Assembly (NCBI GenBank): GCA_026393985.1
Contig: JAPKZB010000091.1
Coordinates: 1 to 64,000 of the forward strand
From: Acidobacteriota bacterium
Lineage (GTDB): Bacteria; Acidobacteriota; Terriglobia; Bryobacterales; Bryobacteraceae
Direction of reading: 5' to 3'
Length of the DNA stretch: 64,000 nucleotides
Below are positions 60,574 to 64,000 of this stretch, piece after piece (positions within the stretch are counted from its first letter, which is position 1; every line of letters starts with the position of its first letter). The notes under the pieces were generated by a model, which saw nothing but the letters and a program-made list of their open reading frames with translations, did not search any database and was not told the origin of the DNA. The translations under genes were made by a program, and so were the position numbers.

Positions 60574-62130
60574 GTGTCCCGGCTGCCCGCTTTCCGCAAT
60601 GAGCCGTACGCGGACTTCGCGCGGCCGGAAAACCGGCGCGCCATGGAAGCCGCGCTCGTCCGCGGACGCGATGCCTGCGGCCGGGAGTATGCTCTGCGCA
60701 TCGCGGGCCGCCCGGTCACCACCGGTGCCTGGGTTCGTTCTGTAAATCCGTCGCAGCCGGCCGTCCTGGTCGGCTCGCTGGCCCGCGCCAATGCCGCACT
60801 GGCCGCCGAAGCCGTCGCCGATGCCGCCGCCTTCTTCCCGCAGTGGGCGCGGATGTCGGTGGACGACCGTGTCGGCATCGTCTTCAGAACCGCGGCGCTA
60901 TTGCGCGAACGCAAAAACGAGTTCAACGCCTGGCTCGTGCTCGAGGCGGGCAAAAGCTGGGTTGAGGCCGAAGCCGAAACCGCCGAGGCGATTGACTTCT
61001 GCGAGTACTACGCCCGCCAGATGCTGCGCTGGGCGAACCCGGAGCCGCTGCTCCAACTGCCCGGCGAGCGCAACGAACTCACCTATCTGCCGCTGGGCGT
61101 CGGGGTCGTCATCCCGCCCTGGAACTTCCCGCTGGCGATCCTGGCCGGGATGACGGTCGCCGCGCTCGTGTGCGGCAACACGGTGGTCTTGAAGCCGTCG
61201 AGCGAAACGCCGGTCATCGCCGCGCAGTTCGTCGCACTGCTGGCCGAAGCCGGTTTACCGCCCCGTGCTCTCGCGCTGTGCGCCGGCAGTGGCGCCGAGA
61301 TTGGCGACCTGCTGGTGACCCATCCGCTCACCCGCTTTATCAGCTTCACCGGCTCGCGTGACGTGGGCCTGCACATCAACGAACTCGCCGCCCGGCCTGC
61401 GCCGGGGCTGCGTTGGATCCGCCGCGTGGTGGCCGAAATGGGCGGCAAGGACGCGATCGTCGTCGATGCGGACTGCGACCTCGACGCCGCCGTGGCGGGC
61501 GTGGTCGCCTCCGCCTTCGGCTATCAGGGGCAGAAATGTTCGGCCTGCAGCCGGGCGATTGTCCACGGGGCGGTCTACGAGAAGTTTTTGGGCCGCCTCG
61601 GCCCGGCCGTGGACGCGCTCACGGTGGGCGATGCGGCCGATCCCTCCTTCGCCATGGGGCCGGTCATCAGCGCCGCCGCCCGGCGGAGCATCCTCGGCTA
61701 TATGGATCTCGGCCGCACCGAAGGCCATCTGCTCACCGGCGGCCACGCCGCTCCCGGCGACGGCTACTTCCTGCAGCCCACCGTCTTCGCCGGCGTCGCC
61801 CCCGCGGCCCGCCTGTTCCGGGAGGAGATCTTCGGCCCGGTGCTGGCCGTCACCCCGGCCCCGGATTTCCCGCACGCCCTGGCGCTGGCCAACGAGAGCG
61901 ACTACGGCCTCACCGGCGCCGTGTATTCGTACGTGCCGGCCCATCTCGACGAGGCGCGCCGCGACTTTCACGTCGGCAATCTCTACCTGAATCGTAAGTG
62001 CACCGGGGCCATGGTGGGCGCGCATCCCTTCGGCGGGTTCAACCTCTCCGGCACCGATTCAAAGGCCGGCGGGCCGGACTACCTGCTGCAGTTCCTGCAG
62101 GCCAAGTCGATCGCTACCAGACTGCCATGA
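60574..62130 (+). CDS. L-glutamate gamma-semialdehyde dehydrogenase (P5C dehydrogenase)
   Basis: The 518-residue aldehyde dehydrogenase starts at a GTG. It has VGVVIPPWNFPLAILAGM (NAD-binding loop), AEMGGKDAIVV (general-base Glu near residue 287) and GYQGQKCSACSR (nucleophile Cys near residue 322). The QKCSA form and the long N-terminal arm (ENRRAMEAALV) mark the PruA/RocA branch, which oxidises glutamate semialdehyde to glutamate in proline and arginine breakdown. No proline dehydrogenase gene is adjacent. It overlaps the next gene (ATGA). Confidence 0.9.
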   Translation: MSRLPAFRNEPYADFARPENRRAMEAALVRGRDACGREYALRIAGRPVTTGAWVRSVNPSQPAVLVGSLARANAALAAEAVADAAAFFPQWARMSVDDRVGIVFRTAALLRERKNEFNAWLVLEAGKSWVEAEAETAEAIDFCEYYARQMLRWANPEPLLQLPGERNELTYLPLGVGVVIPPWNFPLAILAGMTVAALVCGNTVVLKPSSETPVIAAQFVALLAEAGLPPRALALCAGSGAEIGDLLVTHPLTRFISFTGSRDVGLHINELAARPAPGLRWIRRVVAEMGGKDAIVVDADCDLDAAVAGVVASAFGYQGQKCSACSRAIVHGAVYEKFLGRLGPAVDALTVGDAADPSFAMGPVISAAARRSILGYMDLGRTEGHLLTGGHAAPGDGYFLQPTVFAGVAPAARLFREEIFGPVLAVTPAPDFPHALALANESDYGLTGAVYSYVPAHLDEARRDFHVGNLYLNRKCTGAMVGAHPFGGFNLSGTDSKAGGPDYLLQFLQAKSIATRLP

Positions 62131-62438
62131 GAATCCTCTCTGCCCTGATCCTGTCCGCTGTTCTGCTGCGGGCCAACGAAGCCTGCCGGCAGCACTATCA
62201 GGCGCAACTTCCCCACGGGCAGACCTTCCGCATTCCGGCCCGCCAAAAGCTGCTCATTGAGTCGCGCCCGGCGGACTCCAAGGCCGCCCAGATCCTCTGG
62301 GGCATTGGCTTCGTTTCGCAAAATGCGGGGGCGACCGAACAGCGCGAGTTCGTCTGCCTGCTCGATGCCCGTGGCAAGGCCACGGCCGTCTATCTGAAGC
62401 CGCTGCCGCCTTCCGCCCCCAGCCTCGCGCGCCGCTAG
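62127..62438 (+). CDS. Small secreted protein of unknown function
   Basis: The 103-residue protein starts at an ATG that overlaps the preceding stop. A signal peptide (MRILSALILSAVLLRANEA) is followed by a short body with two cysteines (EACRQHY and REFVCLLD) that could form a disulfide. I do not recognise the family. Coupling to the dehydrogenase may be only for translation. The stop shares CTAG with rfbB. Confidence 0.65.
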   Translation: MRILSALILSAVLLRANEACRQHYQAQLPHGQTFRIPARQKLLIESRPADSKAAQILWGIGFVSQNAGATEQREFVCLLDARGKATAVYLKPLPPSAPSLARR

Positions 62439-63445
62439 CGGTTGGCGTAGTTCTGGGCGTAGTATTCGCGATAGGCGCCGGAGCGCACCCGCTCAATCCA
62501 CGCGGTGTTCTGCCGGTACCAGTCAATGGTGGCCGCCAGGCCCGTTTCAAACTCCATCTCCGGCGCCCAGCCCGTTTCGCGCGTGATCTTATCGCTGGTT
62601 AGCGCATAGCGCCGGTCATGGCCCGGCCGGTCCTTGACGTATTGGATTAGCGAACGGTCACGGCCCGTGGCGGCGATAATCCGTTCGACCACTTCGAGAT
62701 TCGGCAGCGCGCGGCTGCCGCCGATGTTGTACACCTGCCCCGGACGGCCGCGTTCGAGCACGGCGCGGATGGCCCGGCAGTGGTCGTCAACGTAGAGCCA
62801 GTCGCGCACCTGCTGCCCGTCTCCGTAAACCGGCAGCGGTTTGCCTTCGAGGGCGTTGGCAATCATCAGCGGGATGAGCTTTTCGGGGAACTGGTAGGGC
62901 CCGTAGTTGTTCGAGGCGCGGGTCACCGTGACCGCCATCTTATAAGTGGTGTGGTAAGAGAGTGCGAGCAGGTCCGAGCCGGCCTTCGAGGCCGAATACG
63001 GGCTGCTGGTCACCAGCGGATAGTTTTCGTCGGCCTCGTGCGGTTCGGGGATCGAGCCGTAGACCTCGTCGGTGGAGACGTGCAGAAAACGCCCAACGCC
63101 ATACTTCCGCGCGGCTTCGAGCAGCGTGAACGTCCCGAACAGGTTCGTCCGCACCACCGGTTCCGGGGACAGAATGCTGCGGTCCACGTGGCTTTCGGCC
63201 GCGAAGTGCACGATGGCGTCAGGTTGCTCCTGTTCGACCAACGCATTCACAGCCGCCGGGTCGGCGATGTCGCCCTGCACGAAACGATAGCGGGCATCGG
63301 CGGCCACCGGGGCGAGGTTGTCCAGGTTCCCCGCGTAGGTGAGCGTGTCGAGAACGGTGAGACGAACCGGCTCTGAACCCGCCAACAGCAGACGAACGAA
63401 GGCCGAACCGATAAATCCGGCGCCGCCGGTGACAATTAACTTCAC
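62435..63445 (-). CDS. rfbB: dTDP-glucose 4,6-dehydratase
   Basis: The 336-residue extended short-chain dehydrogenase has TGGAGFIG (NAD-binding, residues 6-13), VHFAAESHVDRSI, the catalytic STDEVYGSI and YSASKAGSD (Tyr-x3-Lys) segments and the RASNNYGPYQFPEKLIP family signature. It converts dTDP-glucose to the 4-keto-6-deoxy sugar, the common step to dTDP-rhamnose and related sugars. It starts at a GTG that overlaps the rfbC stop. Confidence 0.95.
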   Translation of the reverse strand: MKLIVTGGAGFIGSAFVRLLLAGSEPVRLTVLDTLTYAGNLDNLAPVAADARYRFVQGDIADPAAVNALVEQEQPDAIVHFAAESHVDRSILSPEPVVRTNLFGTFTLLEAARKYGVGRFLHVSTDEVYGSIPEPHEADENYPLVTSSPYSASKAGSDLLALSYHTTYKMAVTVTRASNNYGPYQFPEKLIPLMIANALEGKPLPVYGDGQQVRDWLYVDDHCRAIRAVLERGRPGQVYNIGGSRALPNLEVVERIIAATGRDRSLIQYVKDRPGHDRRYALTSDKITRETGWAPEMEFETGLAATIDWYRQNTAWIERVRSGAYREYYAQNYANR

Positions 63446-63954
63446 TTGTGTTGTAACTCCCAGTCGTAGGCGATGGCGGCGTCGTTGTGGGGGATACGCC
63501 CTTCGTCGGAGGGATCGTAAAGCCGGTTGGTGAGATAGACGAGCACGCCGGGATCTCCGCTAATCACCTTGTAGCCGTGTGCCACGCCCGGTGGAATCAG
63601 CAGTTGCCACGGGCGAAGCGCGCCGATGTAGAGGGTGTTCCGCAGGCCGTAAGTGGCCGAGCCTTCGCGCAGATCCACCAGCGCCACCTGAAACATGCCG
63701 GCCGCGGCGAGCCAGCAATCGGTCTGTTTTTGATGAATGTGAAACGCCTTGATGGTGCCGGGGTAGCTGAGCGCCGTCGATACCTGCGTGGATTCGGGCG
63801 GGAACTCCGCCACCAGCCCTTGTCCGAGGCGCGCCACTTCGAGGAAGTAGCCCCGGTCGTCCGGCCAAAGATCGACCTTGACGATCCGAACGCCAGGAAT
63901 CAGATGCTCACTATCCGGCTTCAGAATGACTTTGCCGATGCCCTTCTCGTTCAA
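63442..63954 (-). CDS. rfbC: dTDP-4-dehydrorhamnose 3,5-epimerase family protein (divergent)
   Basis: The 170-residue RmlC-type cupin starts at a TTG that overlaps the stop of the upstream gene, with GGAG about ten bases before it. It has VDLWPDDRGYFLEV and PPGVAHGYKVISGDPGVLVYLTN. The usual RGLHYQ catalytic-histidine motif is here KAFHIHQKQTD, as in a side branch of the family, so the exact epimerase reaction is less certain. It is coupled to rfbB in a dTDP-sugar operon. Confidence 0.85.
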   Translation of the reverse strand: MNEKGIGKVILKPDSEHLIPGVRIVKVDLWPDDRGYFLEVARLGQGLVAEFPPESTQVSTALSYPGTIKAFHIHQKQTDCWLAAAGMFQVALVDLREGSATYGLRNTLYIGALRPWQLLIPPGVAHGYKVISGDPGVLVYLTNRLYDPSDEGRIPHNDAAIAYDWELQHK

Positions 63955-64000
63955 TCGTCTGACTCCGTTTTTCCCTTCGTTTCCGCCACCAGATTGTTGG
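63951..64000 (-). CDS. 3' end of an upstream dTDP-sugar operon gene (partial)
   Basis: The reverse strand reads a 15-residue tail NNLVAETKGKTESDD and stops at TGA 63953-63951, which overlaps the rfbC TTG start. By operon context it could be rfbA or rfbD, but the tail is too short to tell. The gene continues outside the window. Confidence 0.5.
   Translation of the reverse strand, partial: NNLVAETKGKTESDD

Noticed and set aside
1-64000. CRISPR arrays, tRNA and rRNA genes, defence islands, prophage
   Set aside because: No spaced direct repeats, no cloverleaf-sized gaps between genes, and no recognisable nuclease, restriction or phage structural genes were seen; noncoding gaps are almost all under 200 bases.

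Overview
The window reads as a chromosomal segment of a high-GC acidobacterium, most likely of the Bryobacterales/Solibacter type. This is an inference from gene content: a long Oar-like TonB-dependent receptor paired with a membrane-anchored regulator, two cytochrome-c/DUF1549/DUF1553 + DUF1501 gene pairs, secreted Gfo/Idh/MocA and sugar-isomerase proteins with Tat-type leaders, and several lineage-type unknown proteins. Coding density is extreme. Most neighbouring genes overlap or are a few bases apart, and four convergent pairs share a palindromic stop (TTAA or CTAG). No rRNA, tRNA or CRISPR array was seen.

Layout. 1-1333: a scarred stretch with the start of a putative IS transposase at the edge, a broken surface-polysaccharide type gene ending in a truncated methyltransferase domain, and a frameshifted transposase remnant. 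1334-7700: a lineage-type unknown protein, a TIM-barrel hydrolase-like protein, ABC-F ATPase Uup, a CocE-type hydrolase and YceH. 7704-18318: a secreted M16 peptidase, an HGSNAT-like membrane acyltransferase, the first DUF1549/1553-DUF1501 pair, a DUF2891 protein and a second CocE-type hydrolase. 18319-23327: a palindrome-rich convergent spacer, the TonB receptor and its divergent regulator. 23328-30263: a seven-gene minus-strand run phoH-ybeY-corC-era-BON-gltX-carbamoyltransferase, covering rRNA maturation, ribosome assembly and translation. 30295-36527: an ECF sigma factor divergent from an XRE-cupin regulator over a spacer with two phased palindromes, then a secreted coiled-coil protein, an MFS transporter, a glycosyltransferase, an acetyltransferase and a DUF465-like protein.

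36524-39641: a molybdoenzyme / small membrane protein / HTTM-DCC1 fusion operon facing two small secreted unknowns. 39604-45523: HDOD protein, TldD, PmbA/TldE, a membrane-anchored protein, a receiver domain fused to a secreted-looking domain, and a DUF167 protein. 45584-53227: an outer-membrane-like protein with a pentapeptide repeat, an alkyltransferase-like DNA-repair protein, the second DUF1549/1553-DUF1501 pair, a fatty-acid desaturase with a possible coupled leader ORF, and a sugar isomerase/epimerase-like protein. 53259-62438: Gfo/Idh/MocA oxidoreductase, a winged-helix AAA ATPase, RecN, ComEC, a YtxH protein, a P5C-type aldehyde dehydrogenase and a small secreted protein. 62435-64000: the end of a dTDP-sugar operon (unknown upstream gene, rfbC, rfbB).

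Together this is mostly housekeeping (translation, ribosome maturation, DNA repair and uptake) mixed with the degradative and surface-polysaccharide repertoire of a soil heterotroph. No defence island or complete mobile element is visible. The less ordinary parts are regulatory or architectural: the sigma/XRE intergenic palindromes, the receiver-secretory fusion, the TonB/transmembrane-regulator pair, the alternative hairpins after the second CocE gene, and the molybdoenzyme/HTTM-DCC1 operon.
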